From Diploptera punctata (taxonomy: Eukaryota; Arthropoda; Insecta; Blattodea; Blaberidae): 64,000 nucleotides of DNA. Below are positions 55,517 through 64,000 of the stretch, in pieces. Location: contig JASPKZ010003421.1 of NCBI GenBank assembly GCA_030220185.1, positions 821,501-885,500 on the forward strand. Reading direction: 5' to 3'. The notes under the pieces were generated by a model. It saw nothing but the letters and a program-made list of their open reading frames with translations. It did no database searches and was not told the DNA's origin. The stretch's first letter is position 1; every line of letters starts with the position of its first letter. Both the position numbers and the translations under genes were made by a program.

Positions 55517-56104
55517 TATTTATTTATTTATTTAAATGCAGTGGCTTTTGAAATTTTTCATTAGCCAATTATACTGAGGAAAACAAACAATAACAAACAA
55601 TAACAAGAAAGATTATAAAATGTTCATCATCTTTTCCCTGGCTTCCCAGTATCTGTCCACGAAACTTCTGGTTGTTAGGGTTGGGCAAGTTCGGATGTGA
55701 TCAGCATCCATATCTTCCATTGTGTTGCAGAGGATACATTGTTGAGTTGGTAGAAGACCGAGGTGGTGAAGGTGTTTACCTAGGCAGTCGTGTCCTGTTG
55801 CAGTACGGAATGATGCAACGGCTACTCTTCTGGGCCAATCTGGCAGTGTAGTTTGGATGGATGATTTCCAAGGTTTGTCAGTCATTTGGAGCTCTAGGGA
55901 GTCTGAAGGCTTCTCTCACTCTGAAGCGGATGTTCATAGCTGCTCTTGAGTAAGATATAATGTTCGGTGATGTCTGAAGGATGTGGGTTCCTTTCTTAGC
56001 CAGCAAATCTGCCATTTCGTTCCCTGTAATGCCACAATGGGATGGTATCCAGTGCAGAGAAACATTTTTACCTGCTATATTGAGATTTCCATTTTGTAAA
56101 TATT
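55517..56104 (-). mobile_element. 5'-truncated LINE with RNase H and CCHC end
   Basis: Flanked by ATTTCGTAAATATT (55503-55516) and ATTTTGTAAATATT (56091-56104), a 14-base target duplication with one mismatch. The 3' tail is a TATT/TTTA run at 55517-55534. The inserted strand is minus. The uninterrupted paralogue at 47340-47960 confirms the boundaries. Confidence 0.8.
55613..56090 (-). pseudogene. LINE RNase H and zinc-knuckle region
   Basis: The upstream part encodes NVSLHWIPSHCGITGNEMAD and LLAKKG, the last motif of a retroelement RNase H domain with the conserved His and Asp. After a frame change near 55890, the 90-codon frame gives LPDWPRRVAVASFRTATGHD, LLPTQQCILCNTMEDMDADH and IRTCPTLTTRSFVDRYWEAR. 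The CxLC...H...C cluster is the C-terminal zinc knuckle common in I/R1-like insect LINEs. The reverse transcriptase is missing by truncation. Confidence 0.8.
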
Positions 56105-56265
56105 AAATATTTAATTACTTTTAGCTTCTGATATTGTATTATTCGCTAAATAGTCACTCCAAATCCAATATGAGGCTGAGTTTTTCATTAGATAATATCA
56201 CTCGCGACTTTGTCGCTCGTGATTTTTTCAGAAAAAAAGAACAACCTCCTGTTAGATTACTGTTG

Positions 56266-56803
56266 AAACTACATCTAGACGCTAAGACTGGAACAGGTTT
56301 TAATTACTTAGGAAATTCTGTACACGACGATGCTGCTGAGGATGCTGCTCAAGGTTTAAGCTTTTTTTCTTTAGAATTTCTTCTTCATGGTAGGCTAAAA
56401 TACACACAGATATATATATATTTTTTTTCTGTGACTTCAAGTTTGTTCGTAATTGCATAAAAAAATTGTATGTATGATTACGTATTTTTATAAATAAATT
56501 CCGTTGGCCTGGGCTATTTTCTATATTTAATTCGTTTTAGAATCTTCATATTAAAATTTGGTATGAAGAGCAGAAAAACAAGTAACAGGAATCCTGTAAG
56601 TTGCATTAAGTATCTTTATGTAGCAGTTACGCTCTTCCCATGTAATATCTCTTTTTATCTGAAGAAGAGGGTAGCAACACCTAATCCAATCTCGAATTTC
56701 TCCCCAATAGTTCACACATCCTCTCCACGTCAATTTGAACCCCCTTCTCATCCTTCCAGAGAGTGGAGAGATTGGATCGATGACTCCCCATTGAATCCAT
56801 CTC
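56266..56803. other. Unclassified sequence
   Basis: No supported gene. Confidence 0.35.
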
Positions 56804-56819
56804 TCTCTCTCTCTCTCTG

Positions 56820-56890
<71 letters not shown>
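56798..56890 (+). repeat. (CT)n microsatellite
   Basis: About 90 bases of CT dinucleotides with a TGTCTGTCTTT interruption near 56818. The SLSLSL and ERERER frames on both strands are artefacts. Confidence 0.95.
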
Positions 56891-56891
<1 letters not shown>

Positions 56892-57159
56892 CGCTCCGTG
56901 GCACTTTTCTCAAATGAGCCCAAACACAGACGTCCAATAGGTTTGCGGCGAGCGACCATTTCCATCTGTCATCAGTGTTTAACCCTTTATCCCACCGGGT
57001 GGTTTCGATGCACAATCAGACTACCTCATTTATATGTCAATCGTTTGACCGTCTCAAATGTTCCTACTACGTATTTATTGCGATGATATGTAATACCTGA
57101 CAACGTATTTTATATTTTATGGTTGTAACAGAGAGTTCGTCGCAGTGATGACTCAATAT

Positions 57160-57380
57160 CAGCATATGAAGAGTCCAGGGGAAAAACCTGACAAGTCCAA
57201 AATTACATATTTTCTGATTTTTTAGTATTTTAATAGCCAGTGTAGTTTTATATGGTATCACAGAATTGGGTAACAATCTGACAAGTCCAGAGATATTTCA
57301 ATATATTTAAAACCTGTACAAGGGAAAAATCTTACTAGTCCATGCAAAACAGGGAAATATTCTAACAAGTCCAGGGAATC
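57160..57380 (+). repeat. AAGTCCA-motif repeat, copy 1
   Basis: A short motif recurs several times: AGAGTCCAGGGGAAAAACCT, GACAAGTCCAAAA, GACAAGTCCAGAG, CCTGTACAAGGGAAAAAT, TACTAGTCCATGC and AACAAGTCCAGGG. The same opening (ATGAAGAGTCCAG-GGAAAAACC) recurs in direct orientation at 60278-60540. Confidence 0.6.
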
Positions 57381-57618
57381 TAATTGGAAAATGTATTGAT
57401 GTAATGATTCCTAGCCTGTGTAGGTATAATTATAGTTGCAGCAAATATTGTTATTGTTGTAACAGTCATTGTTGTGTTTGATTATACCAGTTTAGTTTGT
57501 TTTTTGGAGTTTATGAAGCAAGTTCGGCCTAGTATCGTGTTGTGTGTAAGTAATATGAATAAACAAGAGAGTGACTCATCTATTCCTGAAGAAAATATTA
57601 TGTTTTTGGGGAAGCTGA

Positions 57619-58535
57619 CTAAAAAAAGGAAGGCGTTTGGTCGTTGTAGCTTCTTCTAAACCGAACCAGGGCTGCATTATCTCGTGTGACTTCCATTTCC
57701 TTTATAGGTCTAGATTGGAAAGAGAGTTTCTTCTTGTATGACGTATTATCCAGATGCGCCGTCCATCCTTTGATTATTTCTGGCTGTTCCTCAACATCAA
57801 TGACAACAAATGGCAAAGGATGCGTGCGTGAATCTCGAAAAACTGTGACACACACTCCTTATGCAATTTGCCCTTCCTGAGCCTGGCCAATCATACCACG
57901 TATTTTAATCACATTCAATGTACACATTACCTACCCTTCTGTGTAATGTACTCTTTACGAAGTCTAATATCCCTTTTTCTGTGTGGACTAGATGGTGAAG
58001 GAATCTGGAACACAGTTGTATTCTTGTTTTTGGGTGCCCTCCGCAGGAGTCGCAAAAGATCTCCATATCCCTTACTTCCTTGGATTTTCTAAAATGGTGT
58101 ACAAAATGATGCAGGCACTATGAAACTTCGTCTGCGCCCTTTTCGGCTTGTATGCTCTGGATAACTTATAAAAATAACTATCCCCCTGTTGATAAACAAC
58201 ATGAACATTGAAAAATAATAGAGACAACTGTCACTTATAATAAACTTCATTTTTCTATATTTTTGGACAATGAAAATTGTTACGTGTAGTCCATGTGTCC
58301 TTGCAACCTTAGATGAATTGCTTTTTGACTTTTCCTTTTTGGCTTTTCTCTTCCTCTTCATTGAACTATTTTTTTTGCTTTCATGAGCTGTTTCATTGTC
58401 TCCAAGTTCACTATGAAGTCGTTATTTTTTTTCCAGCATGATGATGCTGAATTCAGTTCCTTCCTCCAAATATTTTCTCTTCTCTTGGGCGAGATACTCA
58501 TGACCGGGACCACCGCAAAATTTTCGATTTTTTAA
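57619..58535 (-). pseudogene. Unidentified degenerate minus-strand ORF
   Basis: A coding-like minus strand runs in pieces. The pieces are GGPGHEYLAQEKRKYLEEGT (about 58500), MKRKRKAKKEKSKSNSSKVA (58361 on), KGYGDLLRLLRRAPKNKNTT, VFQIPSPSSPHRKRDIRLR, then VFRDSRTHPLPFVVIDVEEQ, PEIIKGWTAHLDNTSYKKKL and SRPIKEMEVTRDNAALVRFR. At least two in-frame stops (near 57930 and 57870) and frame changes break it. The residue pattern looks like a former protein, perhaps transposon-encoded, but I recognise no family. It sits between the two AAGTCCA-motif repeats. Confidence 0.45.
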
Positions 58536-59626
58536 GCCATTTTTTCGAAAAATTTCGTGAAATTTTTTTTCGGATTTTCGAGTCGATACCAAAAATCCAA
58601 ATTTACATTGAACTCTGAATACCTATATCGTATCGAAGAGCAAAAACCAAGAAAAGAGAGAGCTCTTTTTCATTCCTCCTCTCCATTCGCTTCTCTTTAA
58701 AAAATAAAAAACTTCTCCTTTAACATATTGAACTTTTTTTTGGATGTTCAAGGACGCGAGTAGGTAGATTTTTTCTCTCTTCGTCAAACTGTAAGGTGGG
58801 CTATTGCGTTCGGCGGGAACCTTAAAGGAACTAATGTGTCCCCTTATTATTTCACGTGATTCATCTGTTAAAAGTCAGGAGACGGGTTCTGTGTTTTCCT
58901 CGCCATCCTGTAGAGATTGGACTCCAGATTTAAGTTTCTTGAGTAAATGATCAACCTAGATCTTCTTTATTCCATGTAATGACATAAATTCATACTTGCA
59001 CACATGTATTTGTAGGACATTTTCATTAAAGTTAATAGAAACATTAAATTTTTAAGATGCATATCGAAAATGTGCCTGCTCTTCTCTTCTGGGACGCCTA
59101 CACTGTACAGAGAATACTGTGTTTAAACGACTTAAATAGAGGTTTATTTCGTCATGATTTTTTAATTGTCTTATTAATAAGATTGCTCCTATATATCAGC
59201 ACCGAGTTTATCAAAACAATTATTATTTTTACACTTACATGGTTTTTCTGTGTCATGTGATTGAAGTCTAAAACGTTTTGCAGCAATACAGTTTCGTTAG
59301 TTCTTCCTGAAAACAAAAGATGAGTTGCCATCTTGAGTGAGGGTGAGTTCAACCTACCATCTGCTCGATATGAAGGTACTGTAGTTCCCTTACAACAATA
59401 TGTGTTGAAGTTACTTTTATAATTTATATTTTTTTCGTATTATAATGATAATTTAATTAAGATATTTTGATTACTTTCCAGTTGATCTTAAAATATCTAC
59501 TGAGAAATACAGAGTTTTGCAGGACTTGAAACATTTTGCCGTAGTGAAGTGCAAGTGTATTCGATCGACTTCTGCATTGGTCACATCCAGCGAAAACAAA
59601 GACAGAATAATACTTCATATCAAATT
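58536..59626. other. Unclassified sequence
   Basis: No supported gene. A TTTTTTCGAAAAATTTCG inverted stretch at 58535-58580 is a small palindrome. Confidence 0.35.
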
Positions 59627-60144
59627 CAGTAAAACTTGCTCAAAGCGGAATCTCATGCGACCAATTTTTTCCACGTTGGACGAAATTCCGCATTAGAAAA
59701 ACTAAAAATTTTAATAATCTAAGATTACAGATACCGTATATGCTTTTTTATGTACCTTTGATTAATTGTAGTTCCACTGCCGTTAAAAAGTGAAGTATGG
59801 AATGCATGAGCGACTTCGACGGTAACGCGCGAAAAAACAGTCCCATTTCGTCAGCGTTAAAAATGTCCACTATTCGAGTTCGCCTCACAAGTCACTCCCA
59901 GCTGCTGTGCAGGGTAATTTATAGCCGGCATCTAAGTTTCCGGAAACATCGGCGTTCGCGATCTTTCGTGATTAGATCCTTCTCGAAATCGAACTATCGA
60001 AAAGCAAAAGCCAGAACAATCTGAAAAGTTCCCAGTGAGCATTCCCGATCAATAGTTGCTCCCCATAAATACCTTATGCCATATAAGGTGAGACTTTAAA
60101 ATCTCAATCCGGCCTAACAGACTCAGTAGTACAGTCAGTACAAG

Positions 60145-60173
60145 CTGAAGATAGAGTAATGATGCTCTGAAAC
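60145..60173 (+). other. CTGAAGA-hairpin-GAAAC motif
   Basis: CTGAAGA-T-AGAG-TAATGATG-CTCT-GAAAC, then ATGTCCTACAAGAAACAA and ATATGAGGTAGGATA. The downstream text resembles the end of the Penelope-like element at 63.3 kb. Confidence 0.55.
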
Positions 60174-60277
60174 ATGTCCTACAAGAAACAACCAATATGA
60201 GGTAGGATAAAAAAAAGAACCGTCAGTTTATTTATTAAGTAAAAGCTCATAACGTTACTTCTACTGTACTTACACAT

Positions 60278-60540
60278 ATGAAGAGTCCAGAGGAAAAACC
60301 TGCTAAGTCACAATTCTTATTTTTTTAGGAAACAAAATTTAAATTTTCAAGACTCGTAATATTTAATTTTCTCAAGTTATTTTTTATTTTTGATTAGGAT
60401 GATAACATATATACCAGAGATATATTAGTACTAAAATGTTATACATCTGATTAAAGTGTATAACAATATGCTGTATTTTTTGTCATGAGTGCAATTTGTA
60501 CAGGGGAAAAATATGACAGTGCATAACATATTTCAAGTTG
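60278..60540 (+). repeat. AAGTCCA-motif repeat, copy 2
   Basis: Starts ATGAAGAGTCCAGAGGAAAA and later has GTACAGGGGAAAAATATGAC. Direct-orientation relative of 57160-57380, inside the fold-back element. Confidence 0.5.
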
Positions 60541-60600
60541 CTACTTGGTTTCAAATACTTGTCACTTATTTAAATTCTCGTTACAATGAATTATCCAATA

Positions 60601-61525
60601 CAGTAAAACTTGTTTAATCCGGAACGTGAATAATGCGGAAATCTGTCCAATATGAACAAATGTATTGATCCCGGCGATATATTAGTAATTTTACATTTGC
60701 ATAAAACGGAATCTATCCAACGCGGAAACGGAAGGATATTTCTACACAATTCATGAAAAACATTTTATAAAGCGGAAAGGTATATATATTTATTAACCAT
60801 CAGCAGTTTTTTTTTACTGAAGGGAGGTGCCAAGACGGCTTTTACAAATAGTGATTCAAGCCAAATTGACAAATAAATATCGAAACAAAACAAACCTAAT
60901 TGTCACTGACCCTAAAGTTCATTGTTAAAAGCTGTTGTATTTCACATGCCGATATATACTTTGATAAATGCCTCCATCGCCACAATTGGTATATTATTGA
61001 TTCGACTTGTTCGTTGCAATAATTTTGATTGAATAACACGTATATCTTGTGCTTTGTTCTCAGTTTACAATGTCGAGTAAAAGGAAAGAAAAATAATTAG
61101 TACCGAAGAGAAAAATTAGTGTTGCCGCTTAAAGTAAAAATAAAAATGCTTGACCGTTTATACACGTTGGCGAGTCGTTTGCTTCTATATCACGCAGTTT
61201 CAATGTTAATGAATCAAGAAATTCGTAGACAAAAAAAGGAATTATATCACAGAATTCACAGCTGAATATCAGTCTTAATTGAAAGACCTTTTAAAAGCGG
61301 CAAAACAGGAAACAATTATTAAGTTCTTTAAGTCCTTGCCTACACCTGACGATAATAATGAATAGAAATTGTTCAAAATCTCAGACTAATTTATTTTATT
61401 TTGATAATTTTTATTTTCTTCTGTAACCTTGGAACGTATCCCCTATATACCCATTCAAATTACCATTCCGTATTCGCGGTTTCTGAAGTATTCGCGGCAT
61501 ATTTGCGGATAAGGAGCTTTCACCG
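60601..61525 (+). mobile_element. pogo/Tigger deletion derivative, nested
   Basis: Bounded by TA at 60599-60600 and 61526-61527, with ends CAGTAAAACTTGTTTAATCC and GGATAAGGAGCTTTCACCG. The interior parallels 567-1441 (GGTGCCAAGACGGCTTTTAC, TTCATTGTTAAAAGC, AATGTTAATGAATCAAGAAA). It ends with the transposase tail KFFKSLPTPDD and a stop near 61363. The catalytic part is absent. Confidence 0.7.
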
Positions 61526-61734
61526 TATAGATTCGGCCTCATTGCACATCCGTTATGCGAAACACAGATACCTTGCAAATAACAATTGCGCTGTAAAATC
61601 TTGAATTAGTTAAGTTCTGAGACCGATCTTTCACAGGTAGTGTTCTGATTTTACGGAATAAAGATTACTGAAACGTATGTATCATTCTCATTATTCGAAA
61701 AAGTGAAAGTTATTGAAGATAAATCTCCAAATAT

Positions 61735-62050
61735 TTACAGACCGATGCTCCAAAGTCAAGCTCTAGCTCTTGTTAAAACCCTAAGGGAATAACAATTTCA
61801 AGGAATCTTCAGGTTGACTGGACAGTTTTAAAAGATGACACAATGTAGTGTGGAATGAAATTTGCGGGGAATCAAATAATGTGGACGAAAGTGTAGTTAG
61901 TGAGCGAAAACCGAAACTGCATACTTGAATTTCAGGATGCGCGCCTAAGAGACATTTTTAACGCTGACGAAATGTGACGGTTTTTTCGCGCGTTACCGTC
62001 TAAGTCGTTCATATATACTATACTTCACTTTTCAACGGCAGGGGAACTAC
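61735..62050 (+). pseudogene. pogo/Tigger transposase fragment (CENPB-type HTH to first Asp)
   Basis: Across frames: YRPMLQSQALALVKTLREQQ, then FQGIF-LTGQF and VEXNLRGIK-like text. These match the second DNA-binding (CENPB-type) region, normally ending in a WLxRFKxRH block. DIFNADEMGLFFRALPSKSF follows, containing the first catalytic Asp (NADE). The ORF then passes straight into the 3' terminal repeat, so the rest of the DDE domain is deleted. Frameshifts and stops confirm loss of function. Confidence 0.7.
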
Positions 62051-62224
62051 AATTAATCCAATGTACATAAAATGACATACGCGGTACTCTATAATCTAAT
62101 ATTATTAATAAGTTTTAGTTTTTTAATGCGGAATTTTGTCCAATGTGGAAAAAAAATTGGTCCCATGCGATTCCATTTTGAACACGTTTTACTGTACAAA
62201 CAAAAAAGAAAATAAATATTATTA

Positions 62225-63240
62225 CACATTTTAATAACCAGTATTGTAGTTTAACAATCTTACATAATGCAGGAATACCCAAGCATTTAATTCAAGCGAT
62301 TCAAAGCATGTATCATAACACACGAATTCGAATAAAAAATAAATCAAATCAGCAAATCAGATAGACTAATATCCCAAGGTGTAAAACAAGGCTGTCCACT
62401 TTCCCCTCTTCTATTTAATTTATATATGAATGAAATCATAAAATTATGGCAAAACCAATCACAATCACACTTTATGATTGATGGTCGACCCCTCAACACA
62501 TTAATGTATGCAGATGATCAAGTAATATTGGCTACTTCTGAAGATCACCTACAAAGAGCAGTACATAGATTGTCAAATATAACCCAAGATTATAATTTAC
62601 AAATTTCGGTGAGTAAGACAAAAACTATGGCGTTTCAAGGAAAAATACCGATACGAACTAAAATTGTTATTAACAACAATATAATAGAACAAGTTAATAA
62701 CTTTACTTATCTTGGCTGCAATCTTTTCTACGGCACATGTAAAGACATAGACATAAAATTGGTCAAATTTCAAAAACTTATAGGAACAATAAAAAACATT
62801 CTTTTCCGAAAAGTACGCCCAGATACAATTCTAAAATTTTATAAAACAGTGGCTCTTCCAACTCTACTTTATGGTTCTGAAACCTGGACTCTTACTACAG
62901 GTAAATTAAATAGGATAGTAGCTGCAGAAATGAAGTTATTAAGATCTTTAGTGGGTTATACGCTTTATGATCACATACGTAATGAAGATATCCGCAAAGC
63001 TCTCAACACACCAGCAATAACTGAAATCATTCAAAAATATCAAAATAATTGGCATGAACACCTTCTTAGAATGCCAAACAATAGACTACCTCTGCAGCTA
63101 CTGAACTACAAACCCACAGAGCGAAGAGACCCAGGAAGACCTAAGAGGAGATGGAGTGATCAATTTCTTTCCTGAAGCGGAACAGGCCAACGGTCTAAAT
63201 TCATGCGTGCCATTGATGATGATTATGACAATTGTCACTT
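62225..63240 (+). mobile_element. LINE 3' half (RT palm to C-terminus)
   Basis: It starts with IPKHLIQAIQSMYHNTRIRI and ends after the ORF with CATTGATGATGATTATGAC, a short (GAT)n-like tail. The element is 5'-truncated, lacking endonuclease and RT fingers. It abuts the fold-back element's right end by about 30 bases. Confidence 0.75.
62285..63175 (+). pseudogene. LINE reverse transcriptase, YADD box present
   Basis: After a frameshift near 62370, the 249-codon frame gives the palm (QGCPLSPLLFNLYMNEIIKL in the adjoining text), the catalytic LMYADDQVILAT and the thumb SVSKTKTMAFQGK and NNFTYLGCNLFY. It continues with LYGSETWTLTTGKLNRIVAA, EMKLLRSLVGYTLYDHIRNE and the C-terminal YKPTERRDPGRPKRRW. 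The two catalytic Asp residues are intact, but the N-terminal part is lost. This is the best-preserved RT in the window. RTE-like by motif. Confidence 0.8.
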
Positions 63241-63770
63241 TACAATTGTCCTATTTAAATATTCTTTATATTATTAAGAGTCTGTGTATCTTACCTCAAT
63301 ATTATTTATTTCTGATGTATTATTTGTTCTTGAACATGTTTCGATTGGGTATCAATCATCTTCAGCATCTTGCCCAGGCTGGTTGGATTTATGTTGTAAA
63401 CCCTGGATGTCGATGTCAGCTCCCTCCTGTGGTTGGCCAAAGAACCTCCAAATGACCGTTCCGTCGGTATTTCGAAATTCATTATTGTTCTTGTTCTTCT
63501 GAATAAAGAGTTTTTTTCCCAAATAGGCAGCTCTTTTGTATTTTCTAACTGTTTTAATAATTTAGTGTCCGAATCTATATTATGTTTTTCAGACCAAACA
63601 TGAGCAGGAACTGTAGATTTTTCTATTTCCCCAGTTTTAATATTTCTTATGGTTCTAATTTGTAGGTTTCTTTTTTTCCCCCTATATATATCTTTTTACA
63701 GCCCGTATATTCAATTTGATATATTCTTGATTTTTTATTTTTATCAGTTTTAATTACAACTATTTAAATT
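63200..63770 (-). mobile_element. Penelope-like element, GIY-YIG 3' part, copy 2
   Basis: The minus strand encodes YQIEYTGCKKIYIGGKKRNL, then IEKSTVPAHVWSEKHNIDSD, ENTKELPIWEKNSLFRRTRT and RVYNINPTSLGKMLK. That is a GIY-YIG endonuclease domain in the cysteine-containing style of Penelope-like elements, where the YIG and the following K/R block are clear. The ORF runs almost into the CTGAAGA-hairpin-GAAAC motif at 63338-63365. The RT domain lies beyond or is lost. Confidence 0.75.
63338..63365 (-). other. CTGAAGA-hairpin-GAAAC motif at a Penelope 3' end
   Basis: The minus strand reads CTGAAGA-T-GATTG-ATACC-CAATC-GAAAC, then ATGTTCAAGAACAAAT and ATTGAGGTA. It directly follows (partly overlaps) the end of the Penelope-like ORF, which anchors the motif to this element type. 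Confidence 0.7.
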
Positions 63771-64000
63771 TATATTCTTAAGCATTTCATTGAGAGTTCT
63801 TGTGCATCCTATGAACATGTTACGTTTTAAATTTATTTTTGTTCTTCGTTATGATTTCGCAGAAGAGTAAATGTCTGTTACGTATACTGATATGTTATTC
63901 ATTTGTCCATTTCTGTAATTAAACATAGTAAGATAAATTTAAAAGTACGTCTGGTACAATTGAACTTTGCCATTTTGTATCCATGAAATGTCATCGTATG
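63771..64000. other. Sequence to the window edge, nothing recognised
   Basis: No gene supported; may continue the Penelope-like element upstream on the minus strand. Confidence 0.3.

Larger units (their letters stand above)
55100..56265 (+). repeat. Dispersed repeat R3, copy 2, split by a LINE
   Basis: 55100-55516 and 56105-56265 together match 47340-47960. The interruption is a LINE with a 14-base target duplication. Confidence 0.75.
59627..62194. mobile_element. Fold-back composite of pogo/Tigger element (family B)
   Basis: The ends (CAGTAAAACTTGCTCAAAGC on the left; AACACGTTTTACTG on the right, followed by TA) are tips of inverted repeats of about 240 bases, 59627-59868 and 61953-62194. 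Both arms encode the same transposase fragment, read outward: DIFNADEMGLFFRALP. So the element is two inverted 3' ends, not a normal transposon with short TIRs. The interior contains an AAGTCCA-motif repeat, a CTGAAGA motif and a nested family A-like element. Confidence 0.7.

Noticed and set aside
56551..57015. ORFs rich in SLSLSL or ERERER
   Set aside because: They translate a (CT)n microsatellite on both strands.

Overview
This is a repeat-saturated animal genome segment, almost certainly from an arthropod and most probably an insect. The evidence is eukaryotic splice signals, several tRNA-derived SINE families, many non-LTR retrotransposon (LINE) remnants, Penelope-like elements, Tc1/mariner/pogo-type DNA transposons, Helitrons and abundant AT-rich microsatellites. 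The style of the LINEs and SINEs reminds me of cockroach or termite genomes, but that is a guess. There is no bacterial operon structure and no CRISPR array. Essentially every protein-like reading frame is a broken transposon protein.

Layout. 0-9 kb: a pogo/Tigger deletion derivative, a SINE, an unclassified transposon with ~300 bp terminal inverted repeats (TIRs), LINE scraps, a palindromic tRNA-like structure and a Tc3-like transposon with intact catalytic triad positions but a frameshift and a stop. 9-20 kb: a CR1-like LINE inserted in another repeat, then further LINE fragments on both strands. 20.8-22.1 kb: a CpG-rich stretch, a tiny candidate first exon, a chimeric SINE and a mariner-type deletion derivative. 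24-33 kb: SINEs, LINE fragments, a Penelope-like element with a GIY-YIG domain, and a complete 1.2-kb mariner-like element whose catalytic Asp is Asn. 33-44.3 kb: non-autonomous Helitrons (two abutting in tandem), the 1.9-kb inverted tRNA-like array, an 80-bp minisatellite and a 227-bp near-perfect palindrome. 44.4 kb: the best host-gene signal, an 84-nt exon with good splice sites and a leucine-rich-repeat-like peptide. 44.8-57 kb: more Helitrons, LINEs, SINEs and two repeats whose paralogues act as empty and filled sites. 57-64 kb: an unidentified degenerate minus-strand ORF, a fold-back composite of pogo/Tigger elements with a nested relative, a LINE reverse transcriptase and a second Penelope-like element.

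The most striking structure is at 34.96-36.91 kb. Seven near-identical ~300-bp units, each with a 74-nt tRNA-like gene, are arranged three on the minus strand and four on the plus strand around a sharp junction. The whole block is bracketed by a perfect 13-bp direct repeat, as if it had entered a pre-existing LINE copy as one insertion. A second theme is a recurrent CTGANGA-hairpin-GAAA motif, attached in at least two places to Penelope-like element 3' ends, which resembles a hammerhead ribozyme core.

Most of the window is probably intergenic or intronic. If the 44.4-kb exon is real, much of the surrounding sequence is intron of a plus-strand gene.
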